A stretch of 64,000 bases of DNA, from contig JAAENN010000282.1 in assembly GCA_024224295.1 (NCBI GenBank), positions 62,001 through 126,000 of the forward strand, written 5' to 3'. Every line of letters starts with the position of its first letter. Within the stretch, counting starts at the first letter, position 1. The DNA is from Shimia sp. (GTDB lineage: Bacteria; Pseudomonadota; Alphaproteobacteria; Rhodobacterales; Rhodobacteraceae). A model generated the notes under the pieces. It ran no database searches, was not told the DNA's origin, and worked only from the letters and a program-made list of their open reading frames with translations. Made by a program: the position numbers and the translations under genes. Positions 44,476 through 52,305 of the stretch are shown piece by piece.

Positions 44476-45437
44476 GCAGCGGTTTCTTCCAACCTGTTTC
44501 TGGCATGGACCTGCCCCGCTTTGCCGGCGTGCCGTCTTTCATGCGCCTGCCTGTCATGGATCTGGACCATGACCGCATCGCCGATGTGGATGTGGGCCTG
44601 ATCGGCGTGCCTTGGGACAGCGGCACCACCAACCGCCCCGGTCCGCGCCATGGCCCGCGCCAACTGCGCGACGCCTCCACCATGATCCGCGCCCAAAACG
44701 GCGCCACACGCGTGCGCCCCTTTGATCTGATCAACTGCGCTGATCTTGGCGACGTTGGCCCCAACCCCGCCGACATTCACGACAGCATGGAACGCATAAC
44801 CGCCTTCTATGACGACGTACGCGCTCAAGGCATCACACCCCTCACTGCTGGCGGCGATCATCTCACCTCCCTGCCGATCCTGCGCTCGCTTGCCAAAGAC
44901 AGCCCCGTCGGCATGGTGCATTTTGACAGCCACACAGACCTCTACCACAGCTATTTTGGCGGCACGATGTACACCCACGGCACCCCTTTCCGCCGCGCGG
45001 TGGAGGAAGGCCTGCTTGATCCCAAACGTGTCGTACAAATTGGCATCAGCGGCTCCACCTACGATGACGAAGACACCGATTTTGCCAAATCCGTTGGCAT
45101 CCGCGTGATCCGCATCGAAGAGTTCTTCAAACGCGGCCTAGAAGACGTCATGTCCGAAGCCCGCGGCATCGTTGGCACCGAGCCGACCTATGTCAGCTAC
45201 GACATCGACTTTGTGGACCCAACCTTTGCCCCCGGCACCGGCACGCCCGAAGTTGGCGGCCCCAACAGCTTCCAAGCGCTCGAGGTGGTGCGCAAACTCG
45301 ACGGCCTCAACATCATCGGCGCGGATATGGTCGAGGTCTCCCCCCCGTTTGACAGCTCCGGCGGCACCGCCTTCCTTGGCGTCTCGGTGATGTTTGAATT
45401 GCTCTGCGTGATGGCCAACCACATCTCGGCTACCTAA
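44472..45437 (+). CDS. speB: Agmatinase / ureohydrolase family enzyme
   Basis: A 321-residue binuclear manganese hydrolase giving putrescine and urea from agmatine, or acting on a related guanidino compound. All metal ligands are seen: GGDHLTSLP, HFDSHTDLYHS, and SYDIDFVDPTFAPGTGTPEVGG. AGGAG lies upstream and the ATG overlaps the preceding stop by 4 bases (ATGA). True agmatinase and guanidino-acid hydrolases are hard to tell apart from sequence alone. Confidence 0.85.
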   Translation: MSSGFFQPVSGMDLPRFAGVPSFMRLPVMDLDHDRIADVDVGLIGVPWDSGTTNRPGPRHGPRQLRDASTMIRAQNGATRVRPFDLINCADLGDVGPNPADIHDSMERITAFYDDVRAQGITPLTAGGDHLTSLPILRSLAKDSPVGMVHFDSHTDLYHSYFGGTMYTHGTPFRRAVEEGLLDPKRVVQIGISGSTYDDEDTDFAKSVGIRVIRIEEFFKRGLEDVMSEARGIVGTEPTYVSYDIDFVDPTFAPGTGTPEVGGPNSFQALEVVRKLDGLNIIGADMVEVSPPFDSSGGTAFLGVSVMFELLCVMANHISAT

Positions 45438-45446
45438 CACCGCATT

Positions 45447-45504
45447 CTCAGTCCCCAAGTATCCCGGGGATGAATTGGCACCGCCAAGAAGGGGCTGGCC
45501 CCTT
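45447..45504 (-). repeat. Intergenic hairpin plus conserved tail, copy 2
   Basis: Read on the minus strand, the stem AAGGGGC/GCCCCTT at 45489-45504 comes first, and a 23-base tail at 45447-45469 follows with CCCCGGGATA and GGACTGAG as its key parts. It equals the plus-strand element at 22697-22754 in order and in 19 of 23 tail bases. It lies between convergent speB and the GNAT gene. Confidence 0.5.
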
Positions 45505-45517
45505 CCCAAACAAGACA

Positions 45518-46360
45518 TCATCCCAGCTCCAGCGTGCTCACGGCAAAATACCCACCTGACGCCTCGCCCACAGGCACCGGCTTGCCGCGATACATCCGGG
45601 CTGTGGCAAACCCGGGTGCCAAGCCCAACGCCTGACACAGGGCCTTCAACGGGCCCGACGTGTCCGGCACATCCAGCGTCACCGGCCCGCCCATCTGCGT
45701 GGCCACATGCGCCATCAACGCCAAAGCGTCCTTTTCGCTCTGCGCCCACAGCGGACCTATCTTGACGCCCTCACGACAACGCCGCGCCGTGCAAAACCCT
45801 GCAACACCATCTACATCCTGCGTGATCCAGGTCTGGCGGCTCTCCGCTGATGCAAACCACGTGCCAAGATATGATGGCTTTCGCACACCAGACGCCGCCT
45901 CCATGTCAATCAACGCCGCCACGTCCTCATATGCGGCCAGACGAACACTGCCGCTTTCCGCTGCAATCACCTCGCCCGTAAACCGCGTCGTGGCGCTGAA
46001 CAGCTCAAACCCCGAAGCCGCGTAATTGGCCTGCTGATCCGGTACACCATCCAATCCCACAACACGCGCACCAGCATGCTTGAGCGCATATTGCCACAGC
46101 CCATAGCCAATGCCCCGCCCGCGAAACGCAGGACGCGCGATATACAATCCAAGAAAGGCAAAGTCGTCGGTGTGGTTCACCACCGAAATCGCCGCCGCCA
46201 AGTCACCATCTGCCGTAGCGACAAAAAACCCCTCCGGGTCTGCCTGCCAAAACGCCGCCGCATCCTCCCGTCCGGGGTTCCAGCCTTCTTCGGCAGCCCA
46301 CAGCAAAATGGCGTCCAACTCATTCCGCCTGGCAGTGCGAAACTCTACATTTTGGGTCAT
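45518..46360 (-). CDS. GNAT-family N-acetyltransferase with second acetyltransferase-like domain
   Basis: A 280-residue two-domain protein. The N-terminal GNAT domain has the acetyl-CoA loop RPAFRGRGIGYGLWQYAL at about residues 77-94, and VVGLDGVPDQQANYAASGF matches the YitH/HolE-type family. The C-terminal half (about 140-275) is a second, more divergent domain. The substrate is unknown. It lies 10 bases after the DUF2794 gene on the same strand and may be in its operon. Confidence 0.83.
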   Translation of the reverse strand: MTQNVEFRTARRNELDAILLWAAEEGWNPGREDAAAFWQADPEGFFVATADGDLAAAISVVNHTDDFAFLGLYIARPAFRGRGIGYGLWQYALKHAGARVVGLDGVPDQQANYAASGFELFSATTRFTGEVIAAESGSVRLAAYEDVAALIDMEAASGVRKPSYLGTWFASAESRQTWITQDVDGVAGFCTARRCREGVKIGPLWAQSEKDALALMAHVATQMGGPVTLDVPDTSGPLKALCQALGLAPGFATARMYRGKPVPVGEASGGYFAVSTLELG

Positions 46361-46370
46361 GTGCGCCCGC

Positions 46371-46718
46371 TCACTCCACCGCGCGGATCAGCTTGCGCTC
46401 CAGCACCCGCAGCACGGTTTTCAGGTCATGCCCGCGCTTGAGTACCTGACCGTCCATGCCAATCACCGCATAAAGCCCCTGCTTGTTGCGCAGTTTGGGG
46501 CGCTTCTCGATCCGATACAGCGGATTTTCCGCCGCCCGGCGAAACACCGAAAACACCGCCACTTCGCGCAAGGTTGAAATTCCGTAGTCGCGCCATTCCC
46601 CAGCAGCCACCATACGCCCATAAAGGCCCAGGATGACCGACAATTCGGTACGATGGAACGCCACCTGCTCAGGTGGTTTCTGCGGCGGGTGCAATCTGCT
46701 TGGAGGCTGGGCATTCAT
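46371..46718 (-). CDS. DUF2794 family protein
   Basis: A 115-residue soluble protein that fits the alphaproteobacterial DUF2794 family almost end to end: FHRTELSVILGLYGRMVAAGEWRDYG, FSVFRRAAENPLYRIEKRPKLRNKQG, and GHDLKTVLRVLERKLIRAVE. Function is unknown. I prefer the ATG at 46718 to a GTG at 46742. The family appears restricted to alphaproteobacteria, supporting the assignment of this window. Confidence 0.9.
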   Translation of the reverse strand: MNAQPPSRLHPPQKPPEQVAFHRTELSVILGLYGRMVAAGEWRDYGISTLREVAVFSVFRRAAENPLYRIEKRPKLRNKQGLYAVIGMDGQVLKRGHDLKTVLRVLERKLIRAVE

Positions 46719-46859
46719 ATGATCAGCCTTGCGCCAATCCACGCCAAAAGCAAGTCCAACCTATTGGCCTGCATTGTTAACCACGTCCCATTTTGGCCAC
46801 AGTTTTTTCCGCAAAATGCCTCGGTACCTTCCTTTTGTCGCCGCAACTGACCGGCATCT

Positions 46860-46990
46860 TAGCCTCATAGCGAAAACGAAACGCTACCTTCGGCGGCGCG
46901 GCACTATTGCCCCCACCCAGTCTGCGCCGCCGGAGGGCACTTTTCTCAATACCCGCTAGAGCCGCCCCTTCTGGGGCGGTTTTCTTTTGG
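46860..46990 (+). ncRNA. Candidate small RNA with three stem-loops
   Basis: Three plus-strand stems follow each other: TAGCG/CGCTA around a 9-base A-rich loop (46868-46886); a 13-base-pair stem (arms 46887-46899 and 46924-46936, one G-U) with a 24-base C-rich loop; and a terminator CCGCCCC-TTCT-GGGGCGG followed by TTTTCTTTT (46962-46988). There is no plus-strand gene ending here: the nearest upstream one is speB, about 1.5 kb away, and both neighbours are on the minus strand. A weak TTGTCG-N17-CTTAGC promoter lies at 46835-46863. No known RNA family recognised. Confidence 0.5.
46962..46988 (+). terminator. Rho-independent terminator without an upstream coding gene
   Basis: CCGCCCC-TTCT-GGGGCGG with a T-rich run on the plus strand only. 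On the minus strand no T run follows the stem, so it does not serve the Nudix gene. It ends the candidate small RNA. Confidence 0.85.
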
Positions 46991-46992
46991 GT

Positions 46993-47484
46993 CTACACGA
47001 TCTGAAAATGCCCGCTTGCCTGATACGCCTGCCATAATGCAAAGGTGCGGCGTTCCGGCAGCACAAACCGCGCCATGTCAATCTGTTCCGGCGTAACAAA
47101 CTTCACCGCCACCGTTTCACTCTGATCGGGCGCCACCTCCTTATCCACCAGAAAGCCATGCACCAAAAGCGACACGCTCTGGATCTGATACCCGTTAGGA
47201 TAAGTATGGCTCTCAATCTCCGGATCAGATGACAAACCAAAGACCGTCACATCGCGTAGTTTCGCATTGGTCTCTTCAAACGCTTCGCGGTGCACCACAT
47301 CCAATAACGTCTCCCCGAGCTCCATACTGCCACCTGGCAAGCCCCAAAGCCCGTCGTCCGCCCGTTGGATGATCAAAAAACGTCCCTTGTCATCTTCAAT
47401 CAATACGCGCCCGCCTACGGCAATAAGGGGTCGGCTTCCAACCTGTGCGCGCAACTGCCCCAAGTAACTCTGCTCAAATGTCAT
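46993..47484 (-). CDS. Nudix hydrolase
   Basis: A 163-residue pyrophosphohydrolase acting on a nucleoside diphosphate derivative. The Nudix box is complete: GGSMELGETLLDVVHREAFEETNAK (G-x5-E-x7-REUxEE-x-GU form with Asn in place of Gly near the end). It is followed by a typical beta domain. I start at the ATG at 47484; an earlier one at 47511 has no ribosome site. It lies downstream of imuB on the same strand with a 66-base gap, and might share its transcript. Confidence 0.85.
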   Translation of the reverse strand: MTFEQSYLGQLRAQVGSRPLIAVGGRVLIEDDKGRFLIIQRADDGLWGLPGGSMELGETLLDVVHREAFEETNAKLRDVTVFGLSSDPEIESHTYPNGYQIQSVSLLVHGFLVDKEVAPDQSETVAVKFVTPEQIDMARFVLPERRTFALWQAYQASGHFQIV

Positions 47485-47550
47485 ATGTCTGCCCCAATAC
47501 CCGTGGATCACTCGTCAACGCCTTGCGGGCAGCCTAAGCCATATCGCTTG

Positions 47551-49224
47551 TCACGCAAAGCTGCCCTGACAGAACCAGCCCGCCGACATCTGCCCGCCAT
47601 GGGCAAAAAAGAGCCACAGCCGCTCACCGTTTTTGCAGGTCACCCGCCAGTAATCGCGCACACCGCTGCGCCACTCCGGCTCGTCCAGCCACCACTCCGG
47701 CGCAATCCGCTCCGGTCCGCGCGCATCCGCCACCGCCAAATCCCGCCCACGCCAGCGAAACACCTCAGGCAGCCGCGGCACCTCCGGCGCATGCACCGGC
47801 TCTGGTCGCCACAACAACAACGGCCGTTTCAAAACCCCCTCCGGCCAGGCCTGCTCCCAGGGCTCAGACCAGGCAGCGTGTAACACCTGCGCGGTTTTCT
47901 CCGGTATGTGGCTTGACGCCGGATGCCGCCGCGTAATCTGCTCCAGCCCCACCCGCGCGCCAATCCGGCCAATCAGATCCTCCAGCGCCTGTCCCTGATT
48001 GAGCCGCTTATCCGCAGCCTGACGCGCCTCCAAATGCCCCGCCGTGTGGCGCGCATGCAACGTCTCCACCCGCACCGCCTCCAGCCGCAGCATATCAATA
48101 CCAAACCCCGCATCGATGTCGGTCAGCTTCATGCGCAACAACGGCCGCACCCGCTCCGGATCATCGGTGGCCCGCGCCAGCCCCACCTCCACGCTCTGCA
48201 TGGTTTGATCGGTGCGAAACACCTGCAAGCGCACCACGCGGAGGCCTTTGGACTTCTTCTTCAACCGCTCACACAGTGGCCCCAGCACCTTGTCCACCGC
48301 CGCAGCCACATCCTCCTCCAACCCAATCGGGTCCGGCAGGCTCATACGGACCGCGTAAAATGTCTCCGGCGGGGTGGGGTTCACCGGCTCCGGCACCGCG
48401 CCCAGCGCCTGATCCAGCCGCAACACCAGCCCCTTGCCAAACCGCCGCGCCAGCCCCGCCCGCGGCTGCCCAGTCAGATCGCCGATCCGCCGCAACCCCA
48501 GCCGCGCCAGCTCCGCTTGCGTGTCATCATCCAGCCGCAACGCCGCCACCGGCAAAGGCGCCAGGGCCTCCCGGGCCTGCCCTGGCGGTGCAATCCGCCC
48601 GACATCCGCCTTGTCGCGCGCCGCCGGCGGCGCAGCCCCGCCACGGGTCCAATGCCGCCGCTTCACCGCCCGCGAGCGCGTGGCCGGGGCCTCCTGGTCA
48701 ATGTCATCCCCACTGCGATGCGCCACAGAGTCAAACTGCGGTCCCGGCTGCGTCCCAAACCGCGCCAAACCCCAGGCCGCCCCCAGCGTATCCGCCAGCC
48801 CGGCCCGCACCGTCAGCTGCAAATCGGCACAGTCCTCGCCCACCCGTTCCAGCACGCGGCCTTCGCCGCCAAACAGATGGGTGCTGCCGGTCACATCTAG
48901 CACCAGCGCATCTTCTTCTGTGGCCGCCACCCAAGGTGAGTACTTCCCCGCCCAGCGCGTCAAAACCTTCATAAAGCCCTGCTCTGCCTGCATATTCCGA
49001 AGCCGCGTGATCAAATGTGGGCACATCGCTTGCGCATCACGCAAAGGCTGCCCCAATGTAAGCCCCTCCCGCTCCGCCTGCTCTGACAGCGAACAAATCA
49101 CTTGCATCTGCCCTGTGTCCCGAAGCACCGCCAAAGGCGCATCAAAGGTGCCCCGCTCCATACGGATCAGGCGCTCGGCCCCCAAACGCGGGAACCACAG
49201 GGAAAGAATGCGACGGTTCGGCAT
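47551..49224 (-). CDS. imuB: Y-family DNA polymerase-like protein ImuB
   Basis: A 557-residue ImuB protein, part of the SOS mutasome (ImuA-ImuB-DnaE2) for error-prone synthesis. It begins MPNRRILSLWFPRLGAERL and carries a Y-family core that lacks the usual catalytic aspartate pair in the first motif (LSLWFPRL), as expected for ImuB. A helix-hairpin region GLRRIGDLTGQPRAGLARRFG and a long C-terminal tail for protein contacts follow. The ATG at 49224 is preferred to a GTG at 49233. A LexA box lies 32-46 bases upstream. No imuA precedes it, which is unusual, and dnaE2 is absent from the window. Confidence 0.9.
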   Translation of the reverse strand: MPNRRILSLWFPRLGAERLIRMERGTFDAPLAVLRDTGQMQVICSLSEQAEREGLTLGQPLRDAQAMCPHLITRLRNMQAEQGFMKVLTRWAGKYSPWVAATEEDALVLDVTGSTHLFGGEGRVLERVGEDCADLQLTVRAGLADTLGAAWGLARFGTQPGPQFDSVAHRSGDDIDQEAPATRSRAVKRRHWTRGGAAPPAARDKADVGRIAPPGQAREALAPLPVAALRLDDDTQAELARLGLRRIGDLTGQPRAGLARRFGKGLVLRLDQALGAVPEPVNPTPPETFYAVRMSLPDPIGLEEDVAAAVDKVLGPLCERLKKKSKGLRVVRLQVFRTDQTMQSVEVGLARATDDPERVRPLLRMKLTDIDAGFGIDMLRLEAVRVETLHARHTAGHLEARQAADKRLNQGQALEDLIGRIGARVGLEQITRRHPASSHIPEKTAQVLHAAWSEPWEQAWPEGVLKRPLLLWRPEPVHAPEVPRLPEVFRWRGRDLAVADARGPERIAPEWWLDEPEWRSGVRDYWRVTCKNGERLWLFFAHGGQMSAGWFCQGSFA

Positions 49225-49255
49225 AAGCAGCACACGGAACAGAATCGTGACAAAT

Positions 49256-49270
49256 GTTCCTTTTATGTTC
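49256..49270 (-). promoter_or_regulatory. LexA (SOS) box upstream of imuB
   Basis: GTTCCTTTTATGTTC is an exact alphaproteobacterial LexA box, GTTC-N7-GTTC. It lies 32 bases before the imuB ATG, between imuB and the divergent cytochrome c' gene. DNA damage control of imuB is expected from the family; control of the cytochrome gene from the same site is possible. Confidence 0.75.
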
Positions 49271-49338
49271 TCATATTTTTTGCTTGATTCCCAGCCCCGC
49301 CATGGGCTGCATAGAGATAGCCACTCAAAGGAGCCAAA

Positions 49339-49773
49339 ATGCGCCGTCCCCTCTTAATCGCCGCAGCTGTGTTGATCACCACCTCGGCCCACGCCCACAA
49401 CGGTGTGAAAGACCCCGAAGTCATGGCCCGCATGATGGCGATGGAGAAAATTGGCGCCGCCTTCAAAACTCTGGTCAGCATGGCAAAACAGGACATCCCC
49501 CTGCATCAAGCCAAAGCGCGCATGGCGCGCGACACTATCGTGACCGAATCCGGCAAAATCAACGCGTTGTTTGAAAATCCAGCCACCGATCCTAAGTCAG
49601 AGGCCTTGCCTGCCATTTGGGAGAACTGGGCAGATTTCTCCGCCAAGTCGGACAAACTCTCCGCTGCAGCCAAAGCGCTGGATTTCAAAGACCGTGCGGC
49701 ACTGGCCAGCACGCTGGGGGGCGTCGGCGGAGCCTGCAAAGCCTGCCACAAGGACTACCGCGAAAAGAAATAG
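49339..49773 (+). CDS. Cytochrome c' / c-556 family protein
   Basis: A 144-residue periplasmic haem protein. The signal peptide is at residues 1-19 (ending SAHA), a four-helix bundle follows, and the haem motif CKACH is at residues 133-137, very near the C-terminus as usual for this family. MARMMAMEKIG near residue 29 could supply a methionine ligand in the c-556 type. A role in binding NO or in electron transfer is typical of the family but not proven here. Confidence 0.9.
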   Translation: MRRPLLIAAAVLITTSAHAHNGVKDPEVMARMMAMEKIGAAFKTLVSMAKQDIPLHQAKARMARDTIVTESGKINALFENPATDPKSEALPAIWENWADFSAKSDKLSAAAKALDFKDRAALASTLGGVGGACKACHKDYREKK

Positions 49774-49791
49774 CCCGACCAAAGGCCGGGC
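49773..49791. terminator. Hairpin between convergent genes
   Basis: GCCCGACC and GGCCGGGC pair with one mismatch around AAA, right after the cytochrome stop codon and before the convergent I78 gene. There is no long T run. Confidence 0.5.
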
Positions 49792-49815
49792 CATCACAAA
49801 CCCTATGTCAGCTGC

Positions 49816-50097
49816 TTATCCGCAGGTGACTTTCAAAATCTTGCCCGCCTCATCATGCACCACGTTGAGCCGGTTTTCGTGGAAATCCATAGTGGCCGGA
49901 GAATTCTCCGCCATCACCCGCACCATTTCCGGCACGGTCACACCCTCAAGTGCGCTTTTGTCCTGACCAACCAGAAACTCAAACGTCGCTGGATCGCAGG
50001 TGGTGCTGCCTTTCGCCATTGTCTCTTCCTCGCCTTTACAGGCTGTCAAAGCCGACAGTCCTACAAAGCCAGCCGCTGCCAAAACCAAAAACCGCAT
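49816..50097 (-). CDS. I78-family peptidase inhibitor-like lipoprotein
   Basis: A 93-residue lipoprotein: signal peptide with lipobox LTAC ending at C20, then an I78-type domain with [46 protein letters not shown]. The pattern matches small inhibitor I78 proteins (Elastase inhibitor AFLEI-type family). The ATG at 50097 has AAGGAG upstream. The target peptidase is unknown. Confidence 0.85.
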   Translation of the reverse strand: MRFLVLAAAGFVGLSALTACKGEEETMAKGSTTCDPATFEFLVGQDKSALEGVTVPEMVRVMAENSPATMDFHENRLNVVHDEAGKILKVTCG

Positions 50098-50239
50098 AAT
50101 CTTACTCCTTGTCGCAAATATACAAATTTGCTTCGTCCCCGCTGTGCCAACCACAGGGGGCCTTCGCTATGGTCCCAATAAGGTTGCAATGATAGAGCGT
50201 TTCAACCACGCTCCAAAACAAACTGAGAGGATAGGCAAA

Positions 50240-51376
50240 ATGATGCGCACGAAAGCCGCCGTCGCTTTGGAAGCCGGCAAGCCATTGGAAATCATGGACG
50301 TGAACCTCGAAGGCCCCAAGGCAGGCGAAGTTCTCATTGAAATCAAGGCCACCGGCCTCTGTCACACCGACGAATTCACCCGCTCCGGCGCGGACCCTGA
50401 AGGTCTGTTCCCATCCATTCTGGGCCACGAAGGCGCGGGCGTTGTGGTGGAATGCGGCGAAGGCGTCACCACGCTGAAACCCGGCGATCACGTGATCCCG
50501 CTCTACACCCCGGAATGCCGCGAATGCCATTCCTGCCTGTCCGGCAAAACCAACCTCTGCACCGCCATCCGTGGCACGCAAGGCCAGGGCCTCATGCCAG
50601 ACGGCACCACCCGCTTCTCCATGCTCGATGGCACGCCGATTTATCACTACATGGGCTGCTCCACCTTCGCCAACCACACTGTGATGCCGGAAATCGCACT
50701 GGCGAAGGTGCGCGAAGACGCGCCTTTTGACAAAATCTGCTACATCGGCTGCGGCGTTACCACCGGCATTGGCGCGGTGATCAACACCGCTGGCGTGGAA
50801 ATCGGTGCCTCTGCTGCGGTCTTCGGCCTCGGCGGCATTGGTCTCAACGTGATCCAAGGCCTGCGCATGGCCGGCGCGGACACCATCATCGGTGTGGACC
50901 TGAACGACGACAAAGCCGAGATGGCCAAGAAGTTTGGCATGACCCACTTTGTGAATCCCTCCAAGCTGGGGGACCAATCCGTCGTGGATGCGATTGTCGA
51001 GATCACCAAGACCGAGAAAGACCAGTTTGGCGGCGTGGACTATTCCTTTGACGCCACCGGCAACGTACAAGTCATGCGCGACGCACTGGAATGCTCCCAC
51101 CGCGGGTGGGGCGTGTCTGTGATCATCGGCGTGGCCCCGGCCGGCGCCGAAATCTCAACCCGCCCATTCCAGCTTGTGACCGGCCGCGTCTGGAAAGGCA
51201 CCGCTTTTGGTGGCGCCAAAGGCCGCACCGACGTACCAAAGTTTGTGGATTGGTACATGGACGGCAAAATCGAGATCGACTCGATGATCACACACAAGCT
51301 CAGCCTTGATGAGATCAATCATGGCTTTGATCTGATGCACGAAGGCAAGTCCATCCGCGCCGTGGTTGAATTCTAA
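50240..51376 (+). CDS. S-(hydroxymethyl)glutathione dehydrogenase / class III alcohol dehydrogenase
   Basis: Oxidises S-hydroxymethylglutathione, formed from formaldehyde and glutathione, with NAD. The 378-residue zinc enzyme has the catalytic zinc ligands CHTDEF and GHEGAGVV, the four-cysteine structural site in [19 protein letters not shown], and the NAD motif [18 protein letters not shown] precedes the ATG; a second ATG follows at once. Its partner fghA is at 58166, with seven unrelated genes between. Symbols in use include frmA, adhI and flhA. Confidence 0.95.
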   Translation: MMRTKAAVALEAGKPLEIMDVNLEGPKAGEVLIEIKATGLCHTDEFTRSGADPEGLFPSILGHEGAGVVVECGEGVTTLKPGDHVIPLYTPECRECHSCLSGKTNLCTAIRGTQGQGLMPDGTTRFSMLDGTPIYHYMGCSTFANHTVMPEIALAKVREDAPFDKICYIGCGVTTGIGAVINTAGVEIGASAAVFGLGGIGLNVIQGLRMAGADTIIGVDLNDDKAEMAKKFGMTHFVNPSKLGDQSVVDAIVEITKTEKDQFGGVDYSFDATGNVQVMRDALECSHRGWGVSVIIGVAPAGAEISTRPFQLVTGRVWKGTAFGGAKGRTDVPKFVDWYMDGKIEIDSMITHKLSLDEINHGFDLMHEGKSIRAVVEF

Positions 51377-51397
51377 TCACTTACCAAAGAATAGCTG

Positions 51398-51425
51398 AAA
51401 CGCGCCTCACACGGGGCGCGTTTTC
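51398..51425. terminator. Terminator shared by the dehydrogenase and the convergent vWA gene
   Basis: AAACGCGCC and GGCGCGTTT form a 9-base-pair stem around an 8-base loop, followed by a T-rich run on the plus strand. The stop codon of the convergent vWA gene lies inside the hairpin. Confidence 0.8.
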
Positions 51426-52141
51426 ATTTGTGCAGGTCCAACACCAATCACCGGGCACCCCAACGTGCTCTGCAACGCCGCCACCAGCTCATCCACCGTT
51501 TCCGTGGTCACAAACAACCCGCCGGTCTCATCCGCCAAACACCGCGCCACCGTGGTGTCAGTCAACGGATCTTGCTCTGGATTGTTCCAGGCAAAGAAAT
51601 CCACTTCGGCCCGAAACCCGATCACATGCACCACCAAATCCCGGGCCGTTGCTCGAAACGCCCGTGCCATCTCGCAAGGCCGCCCGCCGCATGTTTCATT
51701 GCCATCGGTCACAAGAACCACAACGCCCGGACTGTTGCGGTAATCCATCGCCTCTGCCGCCTGCTGCACCGCCGCGGTTAACGGCGTCAGCCCATCCGGC
51801 CGCAGTCCATCAATCGCAGCAATCACCGGCCCAGCTGCGTTCTCAACCGGCCCAAATCGCAGATCCACATTTGCGCATGCCCCGCCCGTTCCCGGCCCGT
51901 AGGTCATCAATCCGACCCGACGATACGGCGCAATATCCGGCATCGCCCGGCGGATCGCCTGACGAGCCTCTACAATCCGCGTATTAGGGCCGGTCTCAAA
52001 GCTGATTTCCGCCATCGACGTCGACCCGTCAAAAACCAACATCGCATCTGTGGCGCACTCCCCAACCTGAGCCGAAGGCGCATTGGGGCCACTCATCATC
52101 GCGATGGTTGCCGCCACGGACATTGCCAATAATTGTTTCAT
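51407..52141 (-). CDS. Exported von Willebrand factor A domain protein
   Basis: A 244-residue protein with a signal peptide (MKQLLAMSVAATIAMMSGPNAPSAQ) and one vWA domain. The metal-ion site is complete: DGSTSM (DxSxS), the threonine in GLTPLTAAVQQA, and VLVTDGNETC. The extra cysteines suggest disulphides. It should be periplasmic. It diverges from an ATPase gene, and vWA/AAA pairs are common, but this ATPase is not of the MoxR type so a joint role is not established. Confidence 0.85.
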   Translation of the reverse strand: MKQLLAMSVAATIAMMSGPNAPSAQVGECATDAMLVFDGSTSMAEISFETGPNTRIVEARQAIRRAMPDIAPYRRVGLMTYGPGTGGACANVDLRFGPVENAAGPVIAAIDGLRPDGLTPLTAAVQQAAEAMDYRNSPGVVVLVTDGNETCGGRPCEMARAFRATARDLVVHVIGFRAEVDFFAWNNPEQDPLTDTTVARCLADETGGLFVTTETVDELVAALQSTLGCPVIGVGPAQMKTRPV

Positions 52142-52305
52142 GGTTTCAGTCTGACACCTCTGTTGCCAATCTGTCCAACGCGACCTCTCTCTATCTCCTC
52201 AAGCAAGGTCACTTTTGCGTCACCGATTCCTTTTGTCACAAAGGGTATTCCAAAGTACTCCTCATTAGATTACCCTACCACCACGCCAATTACCCCAGGA
52301 TACCC

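Noticed and set aside
46653-46959. Short plus-strand frames of 65 and 76 codons in the gap after DUF2794
   Set aside because: They lack ribosome sites and recognisable sequence, and one crosses the 13-base-pair stem. A structured RNA explains the region better.
47923-48974. Proline/arginine-rich plus-strand frames
   Set aside because: They are complements of imuB and show only codon-bias repeats. No imuA is hidden here.
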